DNA of 64,000 bases from positions 1,045,501-1,109,500 of the forward strand of contig NZ_CP035417.1 in NCBI RefSeq assembly GCF_004123675.1. Direction: 5' to 3'. The notes under the pieces are model-generated. The model was not told the origin of the DNA. It did no database searches and was given only the letters and a program-made list of their open reading frames with translations. The DNA is from Leisingera sp. NJS204. Its GTDB lineage: Bacteria; Pseudomonadota; Alphaproteobacteria; Rhodobacterales; Rhodobacteraceae. Both the position numbers and the translations under genes were made by a program. How positions within the stretch are numbered: the first letter of the stretch is position 1; each line of letters opens with the position of its first letter. Of the stretch, positions 36,701 to 45,238 are shown in pieces.

Positions 36701-39659
36701 ACCGCTCGATCAGATGGACGCCGACTGGCGGCGTGCCCAGACAAAAATCTGGCCATTCTCGATCTTCGCCAAGTCTGCCGTGCGGAAGCTGCTTCAGACC
36801 TATGCCACGGACGGAAAGGCCGATCCGGCAACGGACATTACCGCCTTGGATACCTTGCGTCGGATCAACGGCGATATCGACACCATTGCACTGTCCGGCT
36901 GTCCTGCTTTCGACAAGGCTGCAACGGACGCCATCCGATTGACGCAGCTCATCGGAGAGGCGCAGCAGTTTCGTGCGGTGACTGACCCGCTGACACCGCA
37001 GGTCTCGGATCACTCGCGATGGACGAAGGCCAAAGCCGCACTGGCCCGCCGCGAGGCTGGCGACTTGCGGGCAGCCCTGGATCGTTTCCGCGTGCTTTTT
37101 CAAAGCTGGGCAACGCAGGCGAATGCGTTCCGGGACACTGCAGGAACCGACCCGACACAGCATTCCCTCAATGACCTCGCCCAGCTCCTTGATCAGACGC
37201 TACAAAACCGCGAAGCCTTGGAGGATTGGACGCGCTGGATGAACGTGCGCAATCAAGCCTGCGGGGCGGGAATGACCTCCCTGGTCGAAGCTGTTGAAGC
37301 CCGAACTATGGCTGGCCCGGCGGAAGAAGCGTTCACCACGGCCTACGCTCAGTGGTGGCTGCCGCAAGCCATGGACGCAGAACCCGTGCTGCGGGGCTTT
37401 TCCCATTGGTCACACGAGGACGCGATCACCAAGTTCCGCGCCCTCGACGATCGCGCTACCGAGATGGCGGCAGAGCAAGTCCTTCACCGCATCCGGCATG
37501 GACTGCCAGCCCGCGACGGCGTGGCCCGCAAATCCGAGTTGGGAACCCTGCACCACCAGCTCGGCCTGCAACGCCCCAGCATGCCGATCCGAACGCTGAT
37601 CTCTGAGATGCCGGATACCTTCACCAAACTCGCACCTTGCGTGTTGATGTCGCCTCTGTCTGTCGCGCAATACCTGCCCGCCGGGCAAGCCGCCTTTGAC
37701 GTGGTGATCTTCGACGAGGCTTCTCAGATCACGACCTGGGACGCGATCGGGGCTATCGCACGGGGACGGCAAGCTATCATCGTCGGCGACCCCAAGCAGC
37801 TGCCCCCAACTAACTTCTTTGGCCGCACCGAAGACACCGAAGTAGACCTGCCGGAAAGCGAAAAAGACCTCGCCTCGATCCTTGACGAGGTGGCTGCCGC
37901 TGGCATCCCGACCCAGCAACTCGACTGGCACTACCGCAGCCGGGATGAATCCCTTATCGCATTCTCCAACTGGCATTACTATGGCGGAAGACTGGTGACC
38001 TTCCCGTCTCCAACCACAGAGTCGCAGGCGGTGCAGTTGCACCAGGTCGATGGCACCTATGCCCGTGGTATGGGGCGCACTAACGAGGACGAAGCCCGCG
38101 CGATCACCCGCATGGTAGTGCGTCGCCTGACGGAATGGCTCGCCTTACCCGAAGAAGAGCGCCTTACGCTCGGCGTCATCACTTTTAACGGTGAGCAACA
38201 AGGGCTGATCCTCGACCTGCTGGACGAAGAACGCCGCAAGAACCCCGATCTGGAATGGTTCTTCGAGGATGATCGCGAAGAACCCGTCATCGTTAAAAAT
38301 CTGGAAAACATCCAAGGGGATGAACGCGATGTCATGCTGTTCTCGATTACCTTCGGTCCGGATCACGCGGGCAAGCTGTCCATGGCCTTTGGCGCGCTCA
38401 ACGGTGATGGCGGGGAAAAGCGGCTGAACGTAGCGATCACCCGCGCCCGGCAGGAGTTACACATCTTCGCCTCGATCCGCGCGGATCAGATCGATTTGAC
38501 CCGCACGAAGGCGCTTGGCGTCAAACATCTCAAGGGCTTCCTCGACTTCGCGGCGCGTGGGCCGGTTGCACTGCCCTCGCAAGACGATGGATCGCTCGGC
38601 CCTGTGGAGAATGTCTTTGAGGCGGCGATCAAGGCGGCCATCGAGGCAAAGGGCTGGGAGCTGCGACCACAAATCGGCGTCTCCGGTTTCCGCATCGACT
38701 TGGGCGTCGTGCATCCGGATCATGCGGGCGTCTACCTTGCAGGGATCGAATGCGACGGGGCGACTTATCACGGCTCTGCCACGGCACGAGACCGGGACAA
38801 GGTTCGGCAAGCCGTTCTGGAAAACCTCGGCTGGAAGATCTTGCGCATCTGGTCTACCGACTGGTTCAAGAACCCAAAAGCCGTCGTGGAGCGCATCCAT
38901 GATGCGCTGACGGAGCATCTGGAGGCAGATAGGGAAAGGCGCGCGGAAGAGCGCGGCGCTCGAACTGCATCGTTCGAAGAGGCTTTTCCAGCCGACGATA
39001 TCCTACCCGCCGAGCGGCGTTTTGCAGCCGAAAGGGCAACGGTTCCGGTGGAAATGGAGCAACGGCCTGAACCAGGCATGCCTGCGCCTGAACACCGCGA
39101 GGGGCCTCTTGTTGCAGGAGTGATAGCACCGGAACATGATGAAACAGACGTAGCCGCCATCACGCAATCGGATGACCTTATCCCCGACCCGGTGCAATTC
39201 TACGAACCTTCCTACATCCCGCGTCTTGAGCGTTTGATTGCGGACATCGTCAGAACCGAAGGGCCACTTCCAGTGACGCTCCTTTCGCGGCGTGTTGCCC
39301 AACAACACGGGTGGCAACGTACTGGCCGGCGTATCGTTGAACAGGTGTGCTCGGCTTTAGCGCGTATCGATATCCATGACGAAAATGGCGTCGATTTTGC
39401 CTGGAGCAAGGGCAGCCACTCAGACCGTGTGCCGTTCCAGATTGATCTGAGTCGCAGCATCCGCGACATTTCACGAGCCGAGATCGCCTGGCTATGCGAT
39501 GCAAATGCCAAGGCGCTCGATGAAAGCGATGATCCGGCTCGCGATTTGTCACGTCTGGCAGGCATTAACCGCTTAGTGGCCGACAGCCGAAGCTACCTCG
39601 AAACCTGTATTGAATGGCGAAGAGAAACTGCTTCAATGGCAGGTGCTGACGCTTCATAG
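33774..39659 (+). CDS. DUF4011-SF1 helicase-Vsr-like nuclease-DUF3320 protein (Hhe-type defence)
   Basis: A 1961-residue multidomain protein. An N-terminal beta-rich region is followed by a transglutaminase-like core (C231 in LATCLDSALLL, H257 in SEGHAW). The DUF4011 domain begins near 386 (RISRWQRKLLDLSLRNRLLN). The SF1 helicase has Walker A GPPGTGKS (698-705), Walker B FDEAS (D1314-E1315), GDPKQLPP, and the later helicase motifs NIQGDERDVM and LNVAITRAR. A Vsr/MTES_1575-type nuclease follows (D1642; E1659-C-D1661; RDRDKVRQAVLENLGW...RIWS), then DUF3320 (about 1800-1950). From memory, the DUF4011-helicase-Vsr architecture is the single-gene Hhe anti-phage system. The ATG at 33774 gives the N-terminus MSEVIDQGA; the upstream ATG at 33738 is less likely. 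The protein is probably cytoplasmic and DNA-directed. Confidence 0.85.
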   Translation: MSEVIDQGATVEEGQNLRVAFSTTDKVNFSSAQNGVSILRKITLINGTDAPLENLAISIESSPSVIKPKTWTMDRLGPGEERNLSDLETPLNDTLLSGLNEAEFGQLTLKVSANDTELFREERRIEMLARDEWGGIGDMAHLLAAYVSPNDAVVAAILKEAGRLLERGGQSGAIDGYQSKDPGRAWMLAGAIWSATTALGLTYAFPPASFETRGQKVRSPARIKSEGLATCLDSALLLAACFEAAGLNPAVLFSEGHAWTGVWLTERDFGQVTEPDVMTVRKAIDALEFVTMETTLLTKRPTIGFEQAVSAGRDLTAERNEHTFQLAVDIRRARVARIRPLASHNTETSQDAEQIEAAPPALPKPLAFDFLPGDLVDEEPQTPQDRISRWQRKLLDLSLRNRLLNFRDTKQTLPFICPNVSSLEDQLADGKKFKALALKDEDPVGQRDLLNKEEPKLLEEVARDAFAKGQVAVPLTGKDTNNRLLALFRKAKSDMQEGGTNTLFLAAGFLRWKKTETDTRSYRAPLLLIPVKISRRSAQSDFIIEHHEDDVRLNATLLEFLKRDFDLHIPELEGELPRDDSGYDLPLIFEIMRRKVRDVAGFEVVEELAMSTFSFAKFLMWKDLVDRTDSLRNSALVQHLVDNPTEPFLAEGAATLPSAVDVDRRVAPRDLFTPLPADSSQLSAVLAAQEGHDFVLIGPPGTGKSQTIANIISQCLAVGKTVLFVAEKSAALDVVHRRLSAHGLGDAVLELHSNKADRKSVLDQLGRSWNRQGEVFEAEWIRVTDDLSITRTQLNQYVATLHRKGTQGFSVYDAVGHAARAEVPFSLAFDNKDAHDAESYAHLNNLAEAVGRCHQIVQDRPDLPLVGAEEWSFGWQAELLQRAENLRKASRDLAEGAAALSTLCGLPDDALTRDRLGKLVALAGWPASGSDVSWGLDADLSKAEQESERLGPLLDAHRDTTGALSASYPLDRLGSIPLDQMDADWRRAQTKIWPFSIFAKSAVRKLLQTYATDGKADPATDITALDTLRRINGDIDTIALSGCPAFDKAATDAIRLTQLIGEAQQFRAVTDPLTPQVSDHSRWTKAKAALARREAGDLRAALDRFRVLFQSWATQANAFRDTAGTDPTQHSLNDLAQLLDQTLQNREALEDWTRWMNVRNQACGAGMTSLVEAVEARTMAGPAEEAFTTAYAQWWLPQAMDAEPVLRGFSHWSHEDAITKFRALDDRATEMAAEQVLHRIRHGLPARDGVARKSELGTLHHQLGLQRPSMPIRTLISEMPDTFTKLAPCVLMSPLSVAQYLPAGQAAFDVVIFDEASQITTWDAIGAIARGRQAIIVGDPKQLPPTNFFGRTEDTEVDLPESEKDLASILDEVAAAGIPTQQLDWHYRSRDESLIAFSNWHYYGGRLVTFPSPTTESQAVQLHQVDGTYARGMGRTNEDEARAITRMVVRRLTEWLALPEEERLTLGVITFNGEQQGLILDLLDEERRKNPDLEWFFEDDREEPVIVKNLENIQGDERDVMLFSITFGPDHAGKLSMAFGALNGDGGEKRLNVAITRARQELHIFASIRADQIDLTRTKALGVKHLKGFLDFAARGPVALPSQDDGSLGPVENVFEAAIKAAIEAKGWELRPQIGVSGFRIDLGVVHPDHAGVYLAGIECDGATYHGSATARDRDKVRQAVLENLGWKILRIWSTDWFKNPKAVVERIHDALTEHLEADRERRAEERGARTASFEEAFPADDILPAERRFAAERATVPVEMEQRPEPGMPAPEHREGPLVAGVIAPEHDETDVAAITQSDDLIPDPVQFYEPSYIPRLERLIADIVRTEGPLPVTLLSRRVAQQHGWQRTGRRIVEQVCSALARIDIHDENGVDFAWSKGSHSDRVPFQIDLSRSIRDISRAEIAWLCDANAKALDESDDPARDLSRLAGINRLVADSRSYLETCIEWRRETASMAGADAS

Positions 39660-40125
39660 GCAATTCCACATTCCGATCCCAAATTTGCCATAGCAGAAGC
39701 ACACAAGAGCTATGGTGAATTCGACCCCGATGTCAGACTCAAGACCCGCTTACATTCACTCTGCGACGTCTTCTGTAGAACCGTTGGGGCGCAATCCTTG
39801 CGTCGGCTGCAGTGAGTGTAGATGGATGGAAGAGCCTATGCAGCCTTGGCCTCCCGGCTCGGATGCTGTGGGCGAAGAAGATCACTCGCAACCCAAAGCG
39901 GCCCTATGCCTGGTGGCCAGCCAAGCGGGTCAGCACATGCAGGTCGGGTGGGAAACAACCATTCGCCGCGGGGGCATTCCCACATCCTGGAGTAAAAGCG
40001 AACTTTGATCGCGTTCGACCCGGAAGAAGAGCGCGTGAAAAGTCTGGACGATGAACAAGTTTAGATTGATAATTCCACATCTGATTCAAAAATATTTGAT
40101 CGTCCTGAAGAATTGTTTGAGCGTT
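39660..40125. other. Intergenic stretch between helicase and ATPase genes
   Basis: This gap of 466 bases (391 if the ATPase starts at 40051) contains a 7-bp inverted repeat, CCATAGC (39688-39694) / GCTATGG (39709-39715), just after the helicase gene. A plus-strand frame at 39712-40008 (about 98 residues) has no recognisable features and is probably not a gene or is a remnant. Confidence 0.45.
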
Positions 40126-42423
40126 ATGAATACACCACCCACTCCCAAACCCACCTTGAAAATATCGGCCACGCACATTGGCCCGATCATGTCTTTGGAT
40201 GCACCGCTTTCCAAAAACAAGCAAAACTTGATTTTTGCACGGAATGGGACCGGAAAATCGTTTCTGGCACGTTCCCTTCGCCTCTTGGATGAAGCTTCGT
40301 TAGAAGGAGTTACACCCGAAGAGATGCCTGAGCTTCTCGTCTCAGAGGAAGCGCACGCCGGGCAGGGCACGTTCCTGCTCTACGAGGATCAGGATTGCAT
40401 CGGTAGCATTGGCTTGAACTGTCTTAGTCAGTCTGTCAGCTTTTCAGTCCCGCGCTACATTTTTCACGTGTTCTCAGAGGACTACATTGACTTTCACCTA
40501 AGGCAGAATTCCTTCGAGTTAGACGGGGAAATCACGCATGAGATAATCGTTGGTCAAGAGAACCTAACGCTGGATGCGAAAGAAAGCGAAGTGGTTTCGA
40601 AGAAACAGAATCTGGAAGTAGCCCGAAGGAATTTTGATGAGGACTTCGCGGCGCAAAAAAAGAAGCTGCAGGATGATTTTAGCATCAACGCTTCTTTAGG
40701 CGGCTTTAAGTCTCTGACCAGTAATGTGTTTCTTACCCCGTCTCAATCTTCAGATGAGCAACCATCAAAGACCTTGGTTGAGCTGCTCGCGGACTTCAAC
40801 AAGTTTAAATCGCTTCCAAATGATCCCAAAATGCCCTTGGCAACCGAGCTGGATGGACTTGGATTGGATTGGGTTGCGATAAGTTCATCCTTAGAGAAAA
40901 TCACGAGCCCATCGAGTGTGGCGGAGGAAGTGAAGTCCAAAATAGCAGCCGACCCAAGCTTTTTTCGTTCGGGCCTAAAGCTCACAACTACTAGCGCGAA
41001 CGCCTGCCCATTTTGTACGCAAAGTTTGACAGAAGCTGCGCAGCTGGCTCTGTCAAAGTACCAAGAGTACTTTGAAGATGCAGAAGCAACGGAAAAAGAC
41101 ACTCTTGCACTACTGGAACGAAGCGTAAAGACCGCTCGCTCGAAGTTGACAGCTTGGAGGACACTGTACCTGACGGCGAAATCGAACTTTGATGATTTGA
41201 AGGCCTTCTTTCCATCGTTACAGGATAAAAACGTAGAAGACGAAAGCGCTGTGCTCGAAGTAATCGATGCGATTCTCGTTTCGATACTAAAGGCTTTGGC
41301 GTCTAAGCAGTTGGATTTGTCATGCGATCAAACGATACCTATCGAGAATGCTGCATCTGAATATGATCGGCTTGTTAAAATTTGTGGACGCAATAGAAAA
41401 CTTTTCGCAGACTTATATAGCCTAGTGAGTAATTCTTCCAGCGAGCGGAAATCAATTCAGAACGAGGCGTGCAAAGCGTTTTCAATTGAATTTGGCAAGA
41501 ACAAATCAGCAGATATCGACGCCATCATACTTCTCGGTCAACAGGCTCTGAACCTACAAGACGAGATCGACGAACTCCGGCGAACACAGGGCGATAAAGC
41601 AGACGCGCGAACTCGGGTGGCAGAAACCTTCACACTGCTCCTGAAGCGGTTCTTTGGGGTCAAATACTCATTTGATGCCACAACATTCAAAGTTTTACGC
41701 GAACAGAAAAATATGGTACGCGGAGGCGATAGAACCTTGAGCGACGGCGAAAAGTCCGTGATGGCATTTTGCTATTTCATTGCACAGAGTCACCTGAGAG
41801 TAAATAGCAACGATGACTATGAACGGCTGTATTTTGTCTTTGATGATCCAGTAACTTCGATGTCGTCCGACTATGTTTATTCAATTGTACAAACGCTAAA
41901 ACTCTTGAGGATCAGCGCGGCTGGAGAAATCGAGTTCAACCCTAAATCGGGGAATCCAAGACCTCGAATGCTGATCCTGACCCATAACAACTATTTCTAC
42001 AATGTTGCTAGCAGCAACGGTGCAATACCTAAATCTGGCCTTTTCCAACTGGTGCCCGGGACAACTCAGCATACGTTGGCGAGTCAGAAGGGCTTTGCTA
42101 CGCCGCATCAACAACAGCTCAAGCATGTTCATGATGTTAGTATTGGGAAAGTAGAGCCCGATTTCATGACCCCAAACTCAATCCGGTCTGTCGTCGAAAG
42201 CATGTGGAAGTTTTGCCGACCAGATGTAGTTGATTTTGGATCGTTTTCTGAATTTCTAATCGACGAATGTGAGATTGAGTTGAAAAGCGTACTCATCAAC
42301 GACTTATCGCATGGCGGGAAATTTGATGATCAGCCACACAAATCAGACGATATCATTGAAGCTGCGCGAGAGGCTATCACTGTAGTGAGGCGATTTGCTG
42401 AGGGTCAACTCAAGCACCTCTAG
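40126..42423 (+). CDS. SMC-like AAA ATPase with CPxC hook (defence-type)
   Basis: This 765-residue protein (790 if the ATG at 40051 is used; neither start has a strong ribosome site) has an ABC/SMC-type split ATPase. Walker A is ARNGTGKS (about 38-45), the signature is LSDGEKS (538-544), and Walker B is FVFDDP (D573-D574), followed by an H-loop-like LILTHNNYF. Between them lies a long coiled-coil-rich segment with a CPFC pair (C294, C297) like a zinc hook. This resembles the AAA_13/RloC/PrrC class of phage-defence ATPases, but no anticodon nuclease motif is evident. The C-terminus has NDLSHGG. The gene is markedly AT-rich against its neighbours, a sign of transfer. The DUF2130 gene follows after 14 bases, so the two form an operon. 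Confidence 0.8.
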   Translation: MNTPPTPKPTLKISATHIGPIMSLDAPLSKNKQNLIFARNGTGKSFLARSLRLLDEASLEGVTPEEMPELLVSEEAHAGQGTFLLYEDQDCIGSIGLNCLSQSVSFSVPRYIFHVFSEDYIDFHLRQNSFELDGEITHEIIVGQENLTLDAKESEVVSKKQNLEVARRNFDEDFAAQKKKLQDDFSINASLGGFKSLTSNVFLTPSQSSDEQPSKTLVELLADFNKFKSLPNDPKMPLATELDGLGLDWVAISSSLEKITSPSSVAEEVKSKIAADPSFFRSGLKLTTTSANACPFCTQSLTEAAQLALSKYQEYFEDAEATEKDTLALLERSVKTARSKLTAWRTLYLTAKSNFDDLKAFFPSLQDKNVEDESAVLEVIDAILVSILKALASKQLDLSCDQTIPIENAASEYDRLVKICGRNRKLFADLYSLVSNSSSERKSIQNEACKAFSIEFGKNKSADIDAIILLGQQALNLQDEIDELRRTQGDKADARTRVAETFTLLLKRFFGVKYSFDATTFKVLREQKNMVRGGDRTLSDGEKSVMAFCYFIAQSHLRVNSNDDYERLYFVFDDPVTSMSSDYVYSIVQTLKLLRISAAGEIEFNPKSGNPRPRMLILTHNNYFYNVASSNGAIPKSGLFQLVPGTTQHTLASQKGFATPHQQQLKHVHDVSIGKVEPDFMTPNSIRSVVESMWKFCRPDVVDFGSFSEFLIDECEIELKSVLINDLSHGGKFDDQPHKSDDIIEAAREAITVVRRFAEGQLKHL

Positions 42424-42437
42424 GAGTATTTTAGGTA

Positions 42438-43589
42438 ATGTCTGAATTAAAAATCCAGTGTCCGAAGTGTTCCAATGAAATTGAGCTTACTGAGCAGTTG
42501 GCGGGCCCAATGTTGGCGGATCTGCGAGCATCGTTCGATAACGAACTGGCCAAGCGGGAAGAGCAAGCTTCAGAAGCGCTGGCTATTGCGCAGGCGCAAG
42601 CCAAAGAGGCTGCACAGGCTGAAATTGCGGCTGAGCAAGCGGCTTTGAAGCAGCGTCTTGATGCCCAGGACGAAAAGTTGAGACATGCCCAGGCAGCACA
42701 AGCTGTTGCGATAAAGCGTGAGCAAGAGCTTAAAGACAAAGAAGCGGAGATGGATTTAACGCTTCAAAAGATGCTTGCCGAAGAACGACCGGTGTTGGCT
42801 GAGAAACTGACCCGCGAGGCGGATGAAAGAGCGGCGTTGAAACTTGCGGAGCAAGCGCAAGTAATGGAGGGCATGAAACGCCAAATCGAAGCCCTTAAGC
42901 AGAAGTCCGAACAAGGTTCCATGCAAACCCAAGGGGAAGCAGCTGAGATAGTTCTTGAAGAAACTCTAGCGGCTGCATTTCCTATGGATGGTTTTGTACC
43001 GGTTGCGAAGGGAGTCAGCGGAGCGGATGTCCGCCAAAATGTAACCGGATCCAACGGAATCGCGGGGAGCATCCTTTGGGAAAGCAAGCGCACTAAAAAT
43101 TGGACCGCCGGTTGGCTCGCCAAACTGCGCGACGACCAGAGGACATCGGGATGCGAGGTAGCGGTTATCACGTCTCAAGCATTACCCGAGGGAGTTGAAA
43201 GTTTCGGGATGGTAGATGGCATTTGGGTTTGCGCGCCACGCTATGCAGTACCGTTAGCATCATCCTTGCGGCAGGGTTTGATCGATGTGGCGGGAGCAAA
43301 GAGCCGCGCTATGGGGCAAGAAACCAAGATGGAGATGATCTACGACTATTTGACTGGCACTCAATTCAAACAGCGTGTCGATGCGATTGTTGAGCGTTTC
43401 GAGGACATGCAAGACAACCTACGCAAAGAACGCGTATTCATGGAAAAGCAATGGGCCTTGCGGGCAAAACAGATTGATCTGGTAATTATATCTACTGTTG
43501 GGATGCATGGTGACTTGCAAGGAATCGCAGGACGTTCCATGCCCGAAATTGAGAGTGTTCAAGGGCTGATGATTGGCAAAGACGACTAA
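42438..43589 (+). CDS. DUF2130 protein (coiled coil plus nuclease-like domain)
   Basis: This 383-residue protein has an N-terminal half zinc ribbon (IQCPKCSNEIEL, residues 6-17) and an Ala/Glu-rich coiled coil (about 30-160). The DUF2130 domain follows (about 165-370). It shows a possible PD-(D/E)xK core, D197 (SGADVRQ) and E215-S-K217 (LWESKRT), ahead of the SGCEVAVITSQALP strand, in line with the restriction-endonuclease-like fold proposed for this family. It lies 14 bases after the SMC-like ATPase on the same strand with similar low GC, so it probably works with it as an effector nuclease. Whether it cuts DNA or RNA is unknown. Confidence 0.75.
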   Translation: MSELKIQCPKCSNEIELTEQLAGPMLADLRASFDNELAKREEQASEALAIAQAQAKEAAQAEIAAEQAALKQRLDAQDEKLRHAQAAQAVAIKREQELKDKEAEMDLTLQKMLAEERPVLAEKLTREADERAALKLAEQAQVMEGMKRQIEALKQKSEQGSMQTQGEAAEIVLEETLAAAFPMDGFVPVAKGVSGADVRQNVTGSNGIAGSILWESKRTKNWTAGWLAKLRDDQRTSGCEVAVITSQALPEGVESFGMVDGIWVCAPRYAVPLASSLRQGLIDVAGAKSRAMGQETKMEMIYDYLTGTQFKQRVDAIVERFEDMQDNLRKERVFMEKQWALRAKQIDLVIISTVGMHGDLQGIAGRSMPEIESVQGLMIGKDD

Positions 43590-44004
43590 TGTCATGCCGC
43601 GCAATTCTAGTACGAAGAATGTCTGGTATCGAGATGTAGGCCTGTAAGATATTGATCGCTTTGGATGTTCGGTTTAGGCCGACGAGGTTCCGAAGAGCGC
43701 CCTCAGTTCATAACTTTGCACTGGCAGCTTCCTGCGCAAAGCGAACGCGGGAGGACGTCTTGGCTGCACCTGCGACGAAAGTCCGGCTAGTCCCGCGGAG
43801 GCCTTGCTTGGGATGAAATGCTGCATTCGGTTGCCAATGGCCGCTCTAGCGACCGCTGCATTGCGGTGGAGGGTTGTGACGAATGTCCGCAAAGGGCCGA
43901 CTATGTCTTTGGTGAGCACAAGGAACTACGAACCATAGTAGCCTCGCTTCTCAAGCTTAGCGGCAGAGAGGCAGAGCATGGCATTTCGTAAGTTGTAGTG
44001 GTTC
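43590..44004. other. Intergenic stretch before the insertion sequence
   Basis: This 415-base gap contains no credible gene. At 43834-43851, in reverse orientation, there is a short match to the core of the dispersed repeat (CGCTAGAGCGGCCATTGG on the minus strand), so it may be a third, inverted and more decayed copy. The IS481-family element begins at about 44005. Confidence 0.4.
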
Positions 44005-45214
44005 CGATGTGATCTGACAGTTGGCCGTTTTTCCGGCGGCGTCTGTCAGGTCAAGTTTGGTTCAGGAACTTTTCCTTCCAGATTTCTTTGCCCTCGATCA
44101 TGGTCTGAAACGGCGTTCTGCCGCAACACATTTTGCCCTGATGAGTGCGCTCGTGGTTGTAGTGGTGCAGCCATTCGTCCAGATCGGCCTGCAAGGCTTC
44201 GATGCTGTCGTAGAGCTTCTTGCGGAACGCGACCTGATAAAACTCCTGCAACACCGTCTTGTGAAACCGTTCGCAGATGCCATTGGTCTGCGGTGATTTC
44301 ACCTTGGTTTTGGTGTGGTCGATATCGTTGATCGCCAGGAAGAGCTGGAAATCGTGTTTGTCGACGCGCCCGCAGTATTCCGTCCCGCGATCTGTCATGA
44401 TCCGCAGCACCGGCAGGTCGTGCTCGTCATGGAATGGCAGCACTCGGTCATTGAGCAGGTCGGCTGCGGTGATCGGTGTTTTGGTGGTGTAGAGCTTGGC
44501 ATGCGCCACCTTGCAATAGGTGTCCACGTAAGTCTGCTGATAGACCCGCCCGACGCCCTTGAGGGTGCCGACATAAAACGTGTCCTGTGATCCCAGATAG
44601 CCGGGATGGGCTGTTTCCACCTCGCCGCAGGCTTCATCGTCGAGCTTCTTCTTCTCCAGCGCCTGCACCTGGGCCTCGGTCAGGATCATGCCGTCCTCGG
44701 CCACCTTGGCTTCCAACGCCCTCAGCCGGGCCTTGAAGTTCGCCAGATCGTGCCGCAGCCAGATCGACCGGACACCCGAGGGTGAGACGAAGACACCCAG
44801 CTTACGCAACTCGTTCGAAGTGCGGGCCTGACCGTAGGCCGGGAAATCAGTGGCGGATTTGATGACGGCCTGCTCGGTCGCGTCGTCCACCCGGTTTGCC
44901 AGATTGGGCTTGCGCCGGGTGCGCTCAAACAGCGCTTCCACGCCGCCTTCTTCAACGGCTGACTTGTAGCGATAGAAAGTATCCCGGCTATAGCCCATCA
45001 CCTGACAGGCTTTCGAGACATTCCCCAGTTTCTCGGCCAGATTCAGCAGGCCGGTTTTGTGTTTGATGATCTTGTCGGTAGTATTCAACATCGTGGTTTC
45101 CTCGTTTCGATGGTTTGGTTGGCACCACCATCAAAACGGACAACCATCTCCCTTCAAGGGAACCACCGCCCCCAATCCAATTTGAAAAAATGGGGGCGGT
45201 GTCAGATCACATCG
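44005..45214. mobile_element. IS481-family insertion sequence
   Basis: The element has exact 15-bp terminal inverted repeats: CGATGTGATCTGACA (44005-44019) and TGTCAGATCACATCG (45200-45214). It contains a single transposase gene. Just inside the right end is a perfect hairpin, ACCGCCCCCA (45165-45174) / TGGGGGCGGT (45191-45200). I find no clear target duplication. The element ends 25 bases before the stop codon of the small metallophosphoesterase gene, which it does not interrupt. Confidence 0.8.
44051..45091 (-). CDS. IS481-family transposase
   Basis: This intact 346-residue transposase has an N-terminal helix-turn-helix (LAEKLGNVSKACQVMGYSRDTFYRYK, residues 18-43) and a second winged-helix region (LRKLGVFVSPSGVRSIWLRHDL). 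An rve-type DDE integrase core follows: the first Asp in VDTYCKVAHAKLY, the second in MTDRGTEYCG and the Glu in NGICERFHKTVLQEF. The frame shows no break, so the element may be active. It is read on the minus strand within the inverted repeats at 44005 and 45214. Confidence 0.92.
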   Translation of the reverse strand: MLNTTDKIIKHKTGLLNLAEKLGNVSKACQVMGYSRDTFYRYKSAVEEGGVEALFERTRRKPNLANRVDDATEQAVIKSATDFPAYGQARTSNELRKLGVFVSPSGVRSIWLRHDLANFKARLRALEAKVAEDGMILTEAQVQALEKKKLDDEACGEVETAHPGYLGSQDTFYVGTLKGVGRVYQQTYVDTYCKVAHAKLYTTKTPITAADLLNDRVLPFHDEHDLPVLRIMTDRGTEYCGRVDKHDFQLFLAINDIDHTKTKVKSPQTNGICERFHKTVLQEFYQVAFRKKLYDSIEALQADLDEWLHHYNHERTHQGKMCCGRTPFQTMIEGKEIWKEKFLNQT

Positions 45215-45238
45215 AGGCTAATTCACGTAAGTAGCGGT

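Noticed and set aside
39712-40008. 98-residue frame between the helicase and ATPase genes
   Set aside because: No ribosome site, no recognisable fold; treated as non-coding or remnant.
40126-42423. RloC/PrrC anticodon nuclease assignment
   Set aside because: ATPase motifs and CPxC pair fit the class, but the anticodon-nuclease motif set is not recognisable, so only the general class is given.
43834-43851. Third copy of the dispersed repeat
   Set aside because: Only the core of about 16 bases matches, with one inserted base and inverted orientation; too short to list as a firm repeat copy.
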